Part shown: piece by piece, positions 43,780-52,762 of the stretch
Numbering within the stretch: the stretch's first letter is position 1
Layout of the letters: each line of letters opens with the position of its first letter
Assembly (NCBI RefSeq): GCF_000750005.1
Contig: NZ_JPYA01000049.1
Location: 1 to 64,000, forward strand
Direction: 5' to 3'
DNA length: 64,000 nucleotides
DNA from: Geobacillus icigianus
Lineage (GTDB): Bacteria > Bacillota > Bacilli > Bacillales > Anoxybacillaceae
Position numbers and translations under genes: made by a program
Notes under the pieces: generated by a model
The model's input: only the letters and a program-made list of their open reading frames with translations
Databases searched by the model: none
What the model was told of the DNA's origin: nothing

Positions 43780-44249
43780 AAAAACTGGTGATCTGGGGTG
43801 GGTTGATCGCTATTTTGTTTGCTGTTATTGCTTGGATGACAAAGCTGGAGCAAAAAGAAGAAGCAGAAGGAAATCCATTCCATAAAAGCCGTTTGCATCC
43901 GGCCACCGTCGATCAGCTTGATGACCCAAACTACCGCAACATCGTTTTGCCCGCCGAGCTCAAACGGGAGTTGGCCGCGGGCAAGTCGCTGACCGTCTAC
44001 TTTTACAGCCCGTTATGTCCGCATTGCCAGCGGACGACTCCCATTGTCGTACCGTTGGCCAAACAACTCGGCATTGATTTGCAACTGTTCAACTTGCTTG
44101 AATTCGAAGAAGGTTGGGACGACTACCGCATTGAAGCGACCCCGACGATCGTCCACTACGAGGGCGGCAAAGAGACGAAGCGAATCGAAGGGTACCATGA
44201 TGAGCAAACGTTCCGTGAGTTTTTCTCCTCCATTTCCCGGTCAAAATAA
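43776..44249 (+). CDS. Membrane-anchored thioredoxin-like protein (BdbA/BdbD-type partner)
   Basis: The protein has 157 residues: an N-terminal membrane anchor (LVIWGGLIAILFAVIAWM) and an outside thioredoxin domain with active site CPHC at 81-84 and the cis-proline segment EATPTIVHY. It starts at TTG 43776 overlapping the bdbC stop (TTGA), behind AAAGGAGG. It probably exchanges disulfides with BdbC to oxidise secreted proteins. Its exact counterpart in B. subtilis is unclear. Confidence 0.85.
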   Translation: MKKLVIWGGLIAILFAVIAWMTKLEQKEEAEGNPFHKSRLHPATVDQLDDPNYRNIVLPAELKRELAAGKSLTVYFYSPLCPHCQRTTPIVVPLAKQLGIDLQLFNLLEFEEGWDDYRIEATPTIVHYEGGKETKRIEGYHDEQTFREFFSSISRSK

Positions 44250-44286
44250 AGAGGAGCTGCGCCTTTCGGCTAAGCTCCTTGTCCGT

Positions 44287-44685
44287 TTACATCACCCACT
44301 CGCTGGCCGCAGGAACGTACTGGCTGCACGGGAACGCGCGCTTTTTGGCGAATTGGTTCGCGTGGAAAGGGAACGTGATGCCATAGCGGGCCAAAATGGT
44401 TTGATTGCGGACAAACAACCATTCATACGGCTCGCATTTCCCTCGCTCCCCGATCCACTCGATCACCGTAATGAGCGACTGCAATGCCGAGATGATGTGG
44501 AACGCTTCCTTCATCGTCCCGTTGTATGTAACACGCTCGTGGTCCAGCGAAAGAATGCCCCATTCCTCGAATTGCCGGATTTGTTCGTCATCAAAGTAAT
44601 AAGGGAAAATCCCGCTGTAAAAGTAGTTGAGCAAATAATGCATGTAGTTTTCTTGCTCTGGAGTTACCGCATACATCATTTTCAA
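44287..44685 (-). CDS. yhcU: YhcU-family protein
   Basis: The protein has 132 residues, near B. subtilis YhcU (131). It is soluble and rich in aromatic residues (HYLLNYFYSGIFPYYFDD). The start is TTG 44685 with AAGGTGGG upstream; ATG 44679 is an alternative. Its neighbours are yhcT and the CBS protein, as in the B. subtilis yhc cluster. Function is unknown. Confidence 0.78.
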   Translation of the reverse strand: MKMMYAVTPEQENYMHYLLNYFYSGIFPYYFDDEQIRQFEEWGILSLDHERVTYNGTMKEAFHIISALQSLITVIEWIGERGKCEPYEWLFVRNQTILARYGITFPFHANQFAKKRAFPCSQYVPAASEWVM

Positions 44686-44824
44686 CGTTCATCCCACCTT
44701 TTCTCGCCGCCATGCTTGCGTTTTCCATCGTTCAGACGGATACTATGAGTGTATCATATTCGCTGCGGGGATTGAGGTAGAAAGTGTTTCCACGACTACA
44801 GGGAACTGGGAGGTGCGACAACGT

Positions 44825-45727
44825 TTGTGGAAACGAAAAGGGGACTGGCTCGAATGCATGATCCCGCGTTTCTGGAGCGGGTTGACCATTGAACAGTTGC
44901 TGAAAGAGGTATGGGCTGCCTCGAAAAAACTCGCCCATCGGTGGCGAATGGAACAGGGAGTCAAACTGAACGGCCAAGCGGTTTCATGGCGGACGGAACT
45001 GAAAGAGCGCGACCGCCTGCAGCTTTACGCCTACGAACCGGAGCCGTCTTTTCTCATTCCAGAATACCGGGAGCTTTCCGTGTTATGGGAGGACGACCAT
45101 TTGCTCGTCTTGAACAAGGAAGCCGGCCTAGACGTTCATCCGTCCAAACCGGGACAGACAGGCACGCTCGCCAACGCTGTTGCTTTTTATTTGCAATCGC
45201 AAGGAATCTTGACCAAAGTCCGCCATATCCATCGGCTTGACCGCGACACCTCCGGAGCGATTTTATTTGCCAAACATCCGCTTGCCGGAGCGACGCTCGA
45301 TCGACTGCTCGCCCGCCGCGCCATTAAGCGGACGTACGTCGCCCTTGTTCACGGCCATTTGTCGCCAACATCGGGGACCATTTCCGCCCCAATCGGCCGC
45401 GACCGCCATCATCCGACGCGCCGGCGCGTCTCAAAAACCGGAGCCGTGGCGGTGACCCACTATCGCGTGCTCAAAACGTTACCGTCGACCTCGCTCGTTG
45501 AGCTGAGCCTCGACACCGGGCGGACGCACCAAATTCGCGTCCATTTGGCGCATCTTGGCCACCCGCTTGTCGGCGACGTGCTGTATGGCGGTCAGCCATC
45601 GTTCCATCGCCATGCGCTCCATGCTGTTAAACTGACATTCCGCCACCCGTTTACCAACGAAGAAGTCGTTTGCCTCGCGCCGACGAGCGACTTTCCGGTT
45701 GATCTCTCGCCCCTCGCTCGCGAATAG
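44825..45727 (+). CDS. yhcT: RluA-family pseudouridine synthase (YhcT)
   Basis: The protein has 300 residues. The RluA-family catalytic Asp lies in HRLDRDTSGAILFAK, with TGRTHQIRVHLAHLGHPLVG as the second conserved block. Such enzymes isomerise uridines in rRNA or tRNA. A GTG at 44813 overlaps the ribosome site GGGAGG, so TTG 44825 is preferred; the start remains a little uncertain. The N-terminal S4-like part is short. Confidence 0.88.
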   Translation: MWKRKGDWLECMIPRFWSGLTIEQLLKEVWAASKKLAHRWRMEQGVKLNGQAVSWRTELKERDRLQLYAYEPEPSFLIPEYRELSVLWEDDHLLVLNKEAGLDVHPSKPGQTGTLANAVAFYLQSQGILTKVRHIHRLDRDTSGAILFAKHPLAGATLDRLLARRAIKRTYVALVHGHLSPTSGTISAPIGRDRHHPTRRRVSKTGAVAVTHYRVLKTLPSTSLVELSLDTGRTHQIRVHLAHLGHPLVGDVLYGGQPSFHRHALHAVKLTFRHPFTNEEVVCLAPTSDFPVDLSPLARE

Positions 45728-45851
45728 AGCGGTGAAAAAGCGGCGATGGGACCTCACCGCCGGCGGATGCCATAAAACGAGAGCCGCTCCCCAAAGCGTT
45801 CACAAATTGAGGGGGAACGGCGAAGCAGCTCTTTCCATCACGGCCGGCTCG

Positions 45852-45979
45852 CCTTCTATAAGGCCGATGAAAACGATTGGTCTCCTTTGGTCGATGAATA
45901 AAAATATGCATTATTGCAAGGCTTTTCTATTTGAGAAATGATGCTGAGAAGCGGTTGCGCGAGTCAATCACCGCCCCTC
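45852..45979 (-). repeat. Degenerate dispersed TIR repeat
   Basis: It starts CTTCTATAAGGCCGATGAAAA and ends AATCACCGCCCCTCTAG. The interior TTTCTATTTGAGAAAT is the internal hairpin seen in reverse. Confidence 0.6.
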
Positions 45980-46121
45980 TAGAAGGCTGGTGAGAAACTG
46001 CTGTCACACACCAATTGGCGACATTTTCATTCAGAGAAGAAAGCTGATTCTGCGAGGTTTCTCTCATTGAGAAATGGGTGGAACTCAGCGGTATTTTGCA
46101 CGAAATCACCGCCCTTCTAGA
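45976..46121 (-). repeat. Dispersed TIR repeat, alpha type, reversed
   Basis: Read on the minus strand it starts CTAGAAGGGCGGTGATTTCG, has AATACCGCTGAG and TTTCTCAATGAGAGAAACC, and ends CTCACCAGCCTTCTAG. A good alpha match. Confidence 0.8.
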
Positions 46122-46180
46122 TTTCGCTTGCACGGCAGAACGGCAAAAGGCAGACGGCGTTTCCGTCTGCCTTTTCTGCC

Positions 46181-47539
46181 TTACCAATGCAATGGCTCTT
46201 CTTCCGCCCGTGCCGGCTCCCCGTTCTCCTGACCCGGCTCTGGCTGCTCAGGCTCTTTTTTTACCACTTCCAGTGTCTTCACATGATGGCCGTCCATTTC
46301 TTTCACTGTAAACAAATAACCATCGATTTCCACGCTGTCGCCGGTTTGAATGTCATAATGCTTCGTCAAAATCCAGCCGCCGATCGTATCCACGTCATCA
46401 TCGTCGATCTCCAAGCCCAGCAAATCATTGACTTCACTAATCAATACCTTGCCATCGAGCACAAATCCCTCATCCATTTTTTGAATCAATGGCGTCTCAT
46501 CAATGTCGAACTCATCCTGAATTTCCCCAACAATCTCTTCCAAGATGTCCTCGACTGTTACAAGTCCGGACGTACCGCCATATTCGTCCACTAAAATCGC
46601 CATATGGATGCGCTCTTTTTGCATTTTCACAAGCAAATCATGAATCGCAATCGATTCAATGACTTGAATGATCGGGCGGATGTAATCTTTCATTTGTTTT
46701 TCGTTTGACGGGTTGGCGATAAAGTCCGTAAATACTTCTTTCACGTTAATAAGGCCGAGTACGTGATCCTTATCGCCATCAATGACGGGATAACGCGTAT
46801 ATTTTTCCTCGCGGATGATCTCCAAGTTTTCCTTGACGCTTTTGTTAAGATCTAATGCGACAATTTCCTTGCGCGGCACCATGATTTCTTTCGCCACGCG
46901 GTCATCAAAGCGGAAAATGTTGCTGACGTAGCGGTACTCCGACTGATTGATCTCCCCGCTTTTGTAGCTTTCCGACAAAATGAGACGCAGCTCCTCTTCC
47001 GAGTGGGCCAGTTCATGCTCCGCCACCGGCTTGAGGCCGAACAGACGCGTCACCAGCCGCGCCGAATGATTGAGCGTCCAAATGAACGGATACATGATGT
47101 TATAAAACCAGATGAGCGGCTTAGCCGTAAACAGCGTAATCGCTTCCGCTTTGTGAATGGCGAACGTTTTCGGCGCCAATTCGCCAACGACGACATGCAA
47201 AAAGGTGATGAGCGAAAAGGAAATGATGAATGCTAAAAAATGCGATACAGATTCCGATAAGTGGAGGCGTTCAAACAGCGGCAGCAACATCCGCGCCACC
47301 GTCGGCTCCCCCAACCAGCCAAGGCCAAGTGAAGTAAGGGTAATGCCCAGCTGGTTCGCCGATAAATAGCCGTCCAAGTTCGAAATCACCTTTTTCGCCG
47401 CAACCGCCCGTTTGTTCCCTTCATTGACCAACTGATCAATGCGCGAACTGCGCACTTTGACAATCGCGAATTCGGAAGCGACAAAAAAGGCGGTGCAAGC
47501 GATCAGCAATGCCACCAACAGCAAACTGGCTATGTCCAA
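46181..47539 (-). CDS. CNNM/CBS-domain protein (YhdP-like)
   Basis: The protein has 452 residues. It has an N-terminal CNNM/DUF21 membrane domain ([34 protein letters not shown]), a CBS pair ([39 protein letters not shown]) and a C-terminal CorC/HlyC domain. It closely resembles B. subtilis YhdP, and relatives are linked to magnesium homeostasis. The start is TTG 47539 behind CGGAGACGAA; a CTG 30 bp earlier behind AGGAGGTG is an alternative. It has an acidic, Pro-rich tail. Confidence 0.87.
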   Translation of the reverse strand: MDIASLLLVALLIACTAFFVASEFAIVKVRSSRIDQLVNEGNKRAVAAKKVISNLDGYLSANQLGITLTSLGLGWLGEPTVARMLLPLFERLHLSESVSHFLAFIISFSLITFLHVVVGELAPKTFAIHKAEAITLFTAKPLIWFYNIMYPFIWTLNHSARLVTRLFGLKPVAEHELAHSEEELRLILSESYKSGEINQSEYRYVSNIFRFDDRVAKEIMVPRKEIVALDLNKSVKENLEIIREEKYTRYPVIDGDKDHVLGLINVKEVFTDFIANPSNEKQMKDYIRPIIQVIESIAIHDLLVKMQKERIHMAILVDEYGGTSGLVTVEDILEEIVGEIQDEFDIDETPLIQKMDEGFVLDGKVLISEVNDLLGLEIDDDDVDTIGGWILTKHYDIQTGDSVEIDGYLFTVKEMDGHHVKTLEVVKKEPEQPEPGQENGEPARAEEEPLHW

Positions 47540-47646
47540 TTCGTCTCCGAGCGCGGATGAAGCGCCCAGATTACACCTCCTGCACAGTAAAGTTTCTACA
47601 GCACACTGATGCCACGTTAGGCCGCCAACAACAGGCGGCCCATCAC

Positions 47647-48339
47647 TTACGACTCTTCATTATTGCTCCCTTGGGTAAAAATCAGCACATACTTCAACAG
47701 CTCAAATACCGAGATCAGCGTTGCCGCCACATACGTCAACGCCGCCGCGCCGAGCACTTTGTTCACGCCGCGCGTTTCGTTTGGAGCGATGATCCCTTCA
47801 GCGAGCATAAACCGTTTCGCCCGCGCGCTCGCATTAAACTCGACCGGCAGCGTAATAACTTGGAACGCCACCGCCAGCGAGAAGAACAAAATGCCGAGAC
47901 CGATCAATGAAAATTGATGGAGCAAAAACCCAACGAGCAGCAAAAACGGAGCCACGCCGGAAGCCAAGTTCACAACGGGAAACATCCGGTGGCGGAGAAC
48001 AAGCGCCGCGTACCCTTGCTGATGCTGAACGGCATGCCCGACTTCATGGGCGGCCACCGAAATGGAAGCGATCGATCGCCCGTAAAACACCGGTTCCGAG
48101 AGACGGACGGTGCGAGAGATCGGATCGTAATGGTCGGAAAGCCGCCCCGGCACGACCTCCACCGGCACATGGTGCAAGCCGTGACGGTCTAAAATCAGGC
48201 GCGCTACTTCTGCCCCTGTTAAGCCCGATGAGGCCGGGACTTCGGACCAAGCATTGAAGTTGCTCGACACTTTCCACTGCGCCCAAAGCGAGATCAAGAA
48301 AGCGATAAAAATGAAAATATCCATCGGATGGAATAGCAT
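47647..48339 (-). CDS. yugP: YugP-like membrane zinc metalloprotease
   Basis: The protein has 230 residues. It has hydrophobic segments at both ends and the zinc motif HEVGH at 98-102, with SSGLTGAEVARLIL and DHYDPISRTVRLSE, typical of the YugP family of membrane neutral zinc metallopeptidases. The likely third ligand is in the C-terminal half (EFNASARAKRFM). The ATG is behind GAGGGGCTGCG. The substrate is unknown. Confidence 0.88.
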   Translation of the reverse strand: MLFHPMDIFIFIAFLISLWAQWKVSSNFNAWSEVPASSGLTGAEVARLILDRHGLHHVPVEVVPGRLSDHYDPISRTVRLSEPVFYGRSIASISVAAHEVGHAVQHQQGYAALVLRHRMFPVVNLASGVAPFLLLVGFLLHQFSLIGLGILFFSLAVAFQVITLPVEFNASARAKRFMLAEGIIAPNETRGVNKVLGAAALTYVAATLISVFELLKYVLIFTQGSNNEES

Positions 48340-48445
48340 CGCAGCCCCTCCGTTTTTTCAATGATGATCAAATGTGTATACTATTATTTATTGTACTTGT
48401 TCATCAATTCATACGTCAAACATGCCGCTTTGGTTTCGTTCCTCA

Positions 48446-48474
48446 CCAAAAAAACAGCGCCGGCACGGGCGCTG
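48446..48474 (-). terminator. Aldo/keto reductase terminator
   Basis: On the minus strand CAGCGCC / GGCGCTG is followed by a run of seven T residues. Confidence 0.85.
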
Positions 48475-48491
48475 TGTAGACGATCATTTCG

Positions 48492-49319
48492 TTAAAAATT
48501 GAAATGGTCCGGGTCAGGGCCAATCCGCTTGTTCGCGTTCAATGCATCGATTCGTTTCATTTCCTCATCGGACAGTGAGAAATCGAAGAGATCCGCGTTT
48601 TCCTTTATGCGTGCCGGCGTCACCGATTTCGGAATCGTGACAACGCTGTTTTGCAAATCCCAGCGCAGCACGACTTGTGCCGGCGTTTTCCCGTATTTCT
48701 TCCCAATCTCCACGATCGTCGGTTCGTTTAAAATTTCTCCGCGCATGAGCGGCGACCATGCTTCAAGCTGGATGCCGTTTTCCCGGCAAAACGCGTGCAG
48801 CTCTTTTTGCGTCAGGCGCGGATGGTACTCGACTTGGTTGACCATCGGCTTGATTTCGCAATCAGCCAACACATCTTGCAAATGATGGATTTGAAAATTG
48901 CTGACGCCAATGGCGCGCACATACCCGTCTTTATATAGCTTTTCAAGCGCCTTGTACGTCTCTTTGTATTTCCCTTTCACCGGCCAATGGACCAAATACA
49001 AATCCACATAATCGAAACCGAGCTTTTTCAAGCTTTTGTCAAACGCCTTTAGCGTCGTTTCGTACCCTTGGTCGGTGTTCCATACTTTCGTCGTCACAAA
49101 CACTTGCTCACGTGGGATGCCGGATTCGCGGATCGCTTGCCCGACCCCTTCTTCGTTTTCGTAAAAAGCAGCCGTGTCAATATGGCGATAGCCCATTTCC
49201 AACGCGGTGCGCACCGCGCGTTTCACTTCCTCGCCCTCTTTGACTTTGTAGACGCCAAGGCCAACCCACGGCATGCGCACGCCGTTATGTAATACCGCGC
49301 AATCTTGCAAATGGTTCAC
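48492..49319 (-). CDS. Aldo/keto reductase (YvgN/YtbE-like)
   Basis: The enzyme has 275 residues and the AKR barrel. The catalytic tetrad includes Asp and Tyr in [15 protein letters not shown], Lys in VTTKVWN and His in LVHWPVKG; the NADPH-binding region is [16 protein letters not shown]. subtilis YvgN and YtbE reduce glyoxal and methylglyoxal. Start GTG 49319 follows GGGGGAAGCGAC. It stands alone with its own terminator. Confidence 0.9.
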   Translation of the reverse strand: MNHLQDCAVLHNGVRMPWVGLGVYKVKEGEEVKRAVRTALEMGYRHIDTAAFYENEEGVGQAIRESGIPREQVFVTTKVWNTDQGYETTLKAFDKSLKKLGFDYVDLYLVHWPVKGKYKETYKALEKLYKDGYVRAIGVSNFQIHHLQDVLADCEIKPMVNQVEYHPRLTQKELHAFCRENGIQLEAWSPLMRGEILNEPTIVEIGKKYGKTPAQVVLRWDLQNSVVTIPKSVTPARIKENADLFDFSLSDEEMKRIDALNANKRIGPDPDHFNF

Positions 49320-49417
49320 GTCGCTTCCCCCTCCAACATCGGTATAGCTTTATTATGGAAAAACGGTGAAGAAAACGCAAAATATATGCACCCAAACATC
49401 CCTGACCCGCTGCCGCC

Positions 49418-49445
49418 AAAAAAGCGAGGGACGCGCTCCCTCGCT
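49418..49445 (-). terminator. Terminator, minus strand
   Basis: AGCGAGGGA / TCCCTCGCT is followed by TTTTTT on the minus strand. Confidence 0.75.
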
Positions 49446-49520
49446 CCCTATTACAGTTTCCACTTCACCTTATTTCATTCTTCACCATCAAAAGGAACTG
49501 GAGCTCGGCCGCTCGTTTCC

Positions 49521-49579
49521 AAAAAAAAAAAAAAAAACGCTTCCCTGCCGCGCTCGGTTCATTTGCGGCAAGAAAGCGC
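49521..49579 (-). terminator. Strong terminator with T17 tract
   Basis: On the minus strand GCGCTTTCTTGCCGC pairs with GCGGCAGGGAAGCGT and is followed by 17 T residues. It is the likely end of dctP transcripts. Confidence 0.8.
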
Positions 49580-49670
49580 CCATCTTCCCCTCTCCAAACG
49601 AGCCCAGCTCCTTGCTGCCCCTTCCCCGCCTTTGGCGGACGGAGGGAACGCTCGTTTTGAGCATCGGTCG

Positions 49671-49796
49671 GAGAGGCTAGTGATTTATTCGTAACTACCG
49701 CTTGGCAATACGAGAAAAACGTTGTTTGATCAGTTCTGCTTTTCCCGCGTTCCCCTATTGGAAGGCAATGAGCGGTTTTTTTCACCAGTCTTCCAA
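49671..49796 (+). repeat. Degenerate dispersed TIR repeat
   Basis: It starts GAGAGGCTAGTGATTTATT and ends TTTTTTTCACCAGTCTTCC; the interior CTACCGCTTGGCAATACGAG has diverged. Confidence 0.6.
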
Positions 49797-49846
49797 AGCG
49801 CCCCGGGATGGGATGCGTGACATTTTTTCCTTTAGCTACTGCCCGC

Positions 49847-51109
49847 TTATTGGACGGCGGTCATACGGGCAGACTCAGCTTCATTCCGATTCGGGTGAAA
49901 TTCATTTTCCATTTTCGACACAACGACCGTGGCCACAGCGTTGCCGATCATGTTCGTAATCGCCCGCGCTTCCGACATGAAGCGGTCGACCCCAAGCAGC
50001 AAGGCGATGCCTTCAACCGGAATCATCGGAAACGCTGCTAAAGTCGCTGCCAACGTGATAAATCCGGACCCCGTAACTCCAGCTGCCCCTTTCGAAGTAA
50101 GCATCAGTACACCGAGCAAGGTTAATTCTTGCCAGATGCTCAAATCAATGCCATAAGCTTGAGCGATGAAAATGGCCGCCATCGACAAATAAATCGATGT
50201 GCCATCCAAGTTAAACGAATATCCGGTTGGAACGACAAGACCAACGACCGACTTCGAGCAGCCGTATTTTTCAAGGCGTTCCATCAGCCGCGGTAGCGCC
50301 GATTCAGACGAAGAAGTGCCAAGGACAAGCAGCAGCTCTTCTTTGATATAAGCAAGGAACTTGAGGATGTTAAATCCGTAAAACTTGGCAATCCCGCCGA
50401 GCACGATGAAAATAAAGAGCGCCATCGTAATGTAAACAGCCCCCATCAGTTTGCCGAGCGACACGAGCGAACCGAGGCCGAATGTGCCGATCGTGTACGC
50501 CATGGCGCCGAACGCTGCGATCGGCGACACTTTCATCACTAGGTTGACCACACCAAAGAAAATGTCAGCGATTCGTTCAAAGAGTGAAAGCACCGGTTTC
50601 GCTTTTTCCCCTAAACCGGCCGCTGCCAGTCCAAACAGAACGGCAAAAAACAGCACCGGGAGCAATTGGCCGCTCGCCATTGCGGCAACGACGTTGTCCG
50701 GGATGATGCTGAGCACGAAATCGACAAACCCGTGGCTCGTCTCTTCCGCTTGCTTCGTATATTGGGAAATGTCGCCGCCTTTTACCGCGTCAGTGTTAAA
50801 CCCAACCCCTGGCTTGATAAGATTGACGACCACAATCCCAATCGCCAACGCAAACGTGGTGACAATTTCAAAATAAATGAGCGCCTTGCCGCCGATGCGG
50901 CCCACCTTTTTCAAGTCGCCCATATTGCCGATTCCGATGACAACGGTAAAGAAAATGATCGGGGTAATCACCATTTTGATCAACTTAATAAAGCCATCGG
51001 CCAGCACTTTTAATTTCGTTCCGAACTCTGGAAATAAAAATCCGACAATAATCCCGAAAACAATGCCAAGAATGACTTGCACGGTCAAATTTTTCAGTTT
51101 GCCCCGCAT
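49847..51109 (-). CDS. dctP: DctP, sodium/proton:C4-dicarboxylate symporter
   Basis: This DAACS-family transporter of 420 residues has the re-entrant loop [19 protein letters not shown] and the hairpin [20 protein letters not shown] typical of GltP/DctA carriers, plus [15 protein letters not shown] residues near the C terminus. Together with dctB, dctS and dctR next door it matches the B. subtilis DctP system for succinate, fumarate and malate rather than glutamate uptake. The ATG 51109 follows GGAAGGAGCGAGGGG. A promoter and CcpA-type site lie just upstream. Confidence 0.85.
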   Translation of the reverse strand: MRGKLKNLTVQVILGIVFGIIVGFLFPEFGTKLKVLADGFIKLIKMVITPIIFFTVVIGIGNMGDLKKVGRIGGKALIYFEIVTTFALAIGIVVVNLIKPGVGFNTDAVKGGDISQYTKQAEETSHGFVDFVLSIIPDNVVAAMASGQLLPVLFFAVLFGLAAAGLGEKAKPVLSLFERIADIFFGVVNLVMKVSPIAAFGAMAYTIGTFGLGSLVSLGKLMGAVYITMALFIFIVLGGIAKFYGFNILKFLAYIKEELLLVLGTSSSESALPRLMERLEKYGCSKSVVGLVVPTGYSFNLDGTSIYLSMAAIFIAQAYGIDLSIWQELTLLGVLMLTSKGAAGVTGSGFITLAATLAAFPMIPVEGIALLLGVDRFMSEARAITNMIGNAVATVVVSKMENEFHPNRNEAESARMTAVQ

Positions 51110-51132
51110 TCCCCTCGCTCCTTCCCCTTTTT

Positions 51133-51178
51133 TGATAACGTTTTCAACATTATAATAAAGAAAAGTCAGGGAAATCAA
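51133..51178 (-). promoter_or_regulatory. dctP promoter with cre site
   Basis: On the minus strand TTGATT (51178-51173) and TATAAT (51154-51149) are 18 bp apart. TGAAAACGTTATCA at 51146-51133 immediately follows and fits the CcpA pattern TGnAAnCGnnnnCA, so catabolite repression of dicarboxylate uptake is likely. Confidence 0.7.
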
Positions 51179-51434
51179 AATATTATGGTGATAATGGTCG
51201 TTTTGGTCATTTTGGTCTTGAAGCGCAAAAAGCTGGCAAAAAACCAGTTCGCTCGATTGACAAGATGTGAGGTTTCACAGGCCGACCGGAAAGTTTGCCT
51301 ATCCGCAAAAGCCGGCACAGCATACGGTGTGACAGCAGCCGCCAGCGCGTAGATAGAGCAAATAAGAGAGAGGATCCCTCCCTTAGGTGTGGTAGAGAAG
51401 CGGCCGGTGCTTATATATGGCAATAAGCGAGGAG

Positions 51435-51485
51435 CTGGCCCAAAAGGCGATCTCCCCTCGAGAAAGACACAACCTATCCCGTGAC
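51435..51485 (+). repeat. Repeat C, copy 1
   Basis: CTGGCCCAAAAGGCGATCT, CCCCTCGAGAAAGACACAAC and CTATCCCGTGAC resemble the copies at 61671 and 61761. The family looks like ends of a lost mobile element. Confidence 0.55.
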
Positions 51486-51525
51486 AGGGAAGCGGCCGGT
51501 GCTAATGGATAAGTGACAAGCGAGG

Positions 51526-51550
51526 GTGCCCCGATCCTCGGGACACCCCT
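51526..51550 (-). terminator. Possible dctB terminator
   Basis: GGTGTCCCGAGGATCGGGGCACC forms a strong stem on the minus strand after dctB, but the following CTCGCTTGTC is only weakly T-rich. Confidence 0.5.
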
Positions 51551-51612
51551 GTTGGAGCACAGAATTTCCTCTCCCGCCATCAGCCTTCGAAAAAAGCATC
51601 ATCGGCCAAGCC

Positions 51613-52656
51613 TTATTTCGGCTCGCGAATGTCATCGAGCCACCGCGAGCCAAACTGTCGTGTATACGCCTCGTACAGCGGGGAAAATTTCTTCTCCCAT
51701 TCCTCTTTTTCTTGTGCCGTCAACCAGTAGACATGAACATCTTGGCGTCTTCGCAGCTGGGCGAGCTCCTTCTCGTTTTGCTCTTTTGCCTTTTGCCAGT
51801 TCCACTCGGTCGCTTCCCGCATCGCTTCCATGATGTTTCGCTGAATGTCCACAGGCAAATGATCCCAAAATGACTCGTTCACCATCACCACATAGCCGAG
51901 ATAGCCATGATTGCTAATGGTGAGATATGGCTGAAACTTATAGAACCCCTTCGAATATAAATTGGAAATGGTGTTTTCTTGCCCGTCAAACTTATGTTGC
52001 TCCAACGCCCGGTACACGTGATCAAACGAAACAGCGACCGGTTCGCCGCCAAGCAAGCGAAACTGCTTCTCGATCACTTCGCTCGGCATAATGCGAAAGC
52101 GCAGCCCGCGGAAGTCATCGGGCTTGATGAGCGGGCGTGCCATACTCATCATTTGTTTGAATCCGTTGCTCCAAAACGCCAGCCCTTTGATCCCCTTTGT
52201 CTCGAGCAATCGCAGCAATTCCTCTCCCACCTCGCCGGTCAAGACGCGGCGCACATGGTCATCATCGCGGAACAAAAACGGCAAATCAAGCACTTGCCAT
52301 TCCGGGATGAGCTCCGTCACTTTCGAAAACGACGGAGCAATCATTTGCACATCGCCGCGCAATAAGGCGTCCAGCTCTTCTCCATCCGAATAAAGCGAAC
52401 CGTTCGCGAACACCTCCACTTTGACACGGCCGTTTGTCTTTTGCTCAACAAGCTCGGCAAACTTTTGCGCCGCCAGCCCTTTCGGCGTATTTTCAGCAAC
52501 CACGTGGCTGAAATAAACGATAATTTGCTTTTCAAGCCCTTTTTGCTCATCGTCATACACGACTTGCTCCTTTACGGCCTGGCGGCTGACAACCCAGCCG
52601 ACAAGAACGACAAGGAGAAGGAAAAACAGGCTCCACCACTTCCATTTTCGCTTCAT
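51613..52656 (-). CDS. dctB: DctB, C4-dicarboxylate-binding protein
   Basis: The protein has about 347 residues: an N-terminal signal anchor (WWSLFFLLLVVLVGWVV) and a TRAP-type (DctP-family) periplasmic-binding fold with AAQKFAELVEQKTNGRVKVE, FRGLRFRIMPS and GGEPVAVSFDHVYRALEQ. In B. subtilis, DctB binds dicarboxylate outside the cell and works with the DctS sensor rather than with TRAP membrane subunits. None of the latter are present here. Four in-frame starts cluster at 52668-52656; ATG 52656 is taken. It diverges from dctS. Confidence 0.88.
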   Translation of the reverse strand: MKRKWKWWSLFFLLLVVLVGWVVSRQAVKEQVVYDDEQKGLEKQIIVYFSHVVAENTPKGLAAQKFAELVEQKTNGRVKVEVFANGSLYSDGEELDALLRGDVQMIAPSFSKVTELIPEWQVLDLPFLFRDDDHVRRVLTGEVGEELLRLLETKGIKGLAFWSNGFKQMMSMARPLIKPDDFRGLRFRIMPSEVIEKQFRLLGGEPVAVSFDHVYRALEQHKFDGQENTISNLYSKGFYKFQPYLTISNHGYLGYVVMVNESFWDHLPVDIQRNIMEAMREATEWNWQKAKEQNEKELAQLRRRQDVHVYWLTAQEKEEWEKKFSPLYEAYTRQFGSRWLDDIREPK

Positions 52657-52762
52657 GCTCAACACCATTTCCTTTTTTCGATCGTTGTTCCTTTTTATCA
52701 TACACCGTAAACATGCTAAAATAAATCATCATCCACGTTTGTTCAAGAAAGAGGGCCATGCT

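Larger units (their letters stand above)
45728..46180. other. Intergenic occupied by reverse-orientation repeats
   Basis: Apart from two dispersed repeats (45852-45979, 45976-46121), a short inverted sequence GCAGACGGCGTTTCCGTCTGC near 46150 with TTTTCTGCC could be a terminator. No ORF is supported. Confidence 0.5.
49320..49846. other. Intergenic with two terminators and a repeat
   Basis: It contains minus-strand terminators at 49418-49445 and 49521-49579, and a degenerate dispersed repeat at 49671-49796. Frames across the poly-A tract are artefacts; no gene is supported. Confidence 0.5.
51110..51612. other. dctP-dctB intergenic region with decayed repeats
   Basis: Besides the dctP promoter, it contains AAGCGGCCGGTGCTWA twice (about 51397 and 51490), each followed by AAGCGAGG, and a repeat C copy at 51435-51485. 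It looks like remnants of mobile sequence. No gene is supported. Confidence 0.5.

Noticed and set aside
49465..49785. Frames crossing the 17-base A/T tract
   Set aside because: The translations contain poly-Lys or poly-Phe from the terminator tract and have no support.
51395..51520. Fragment of a 23S rRNA 3' end
   Set aside because: GGCCGGTGCTAATGG recalls the 23S end, but the match is short and the surrounding sequence does not continue it.
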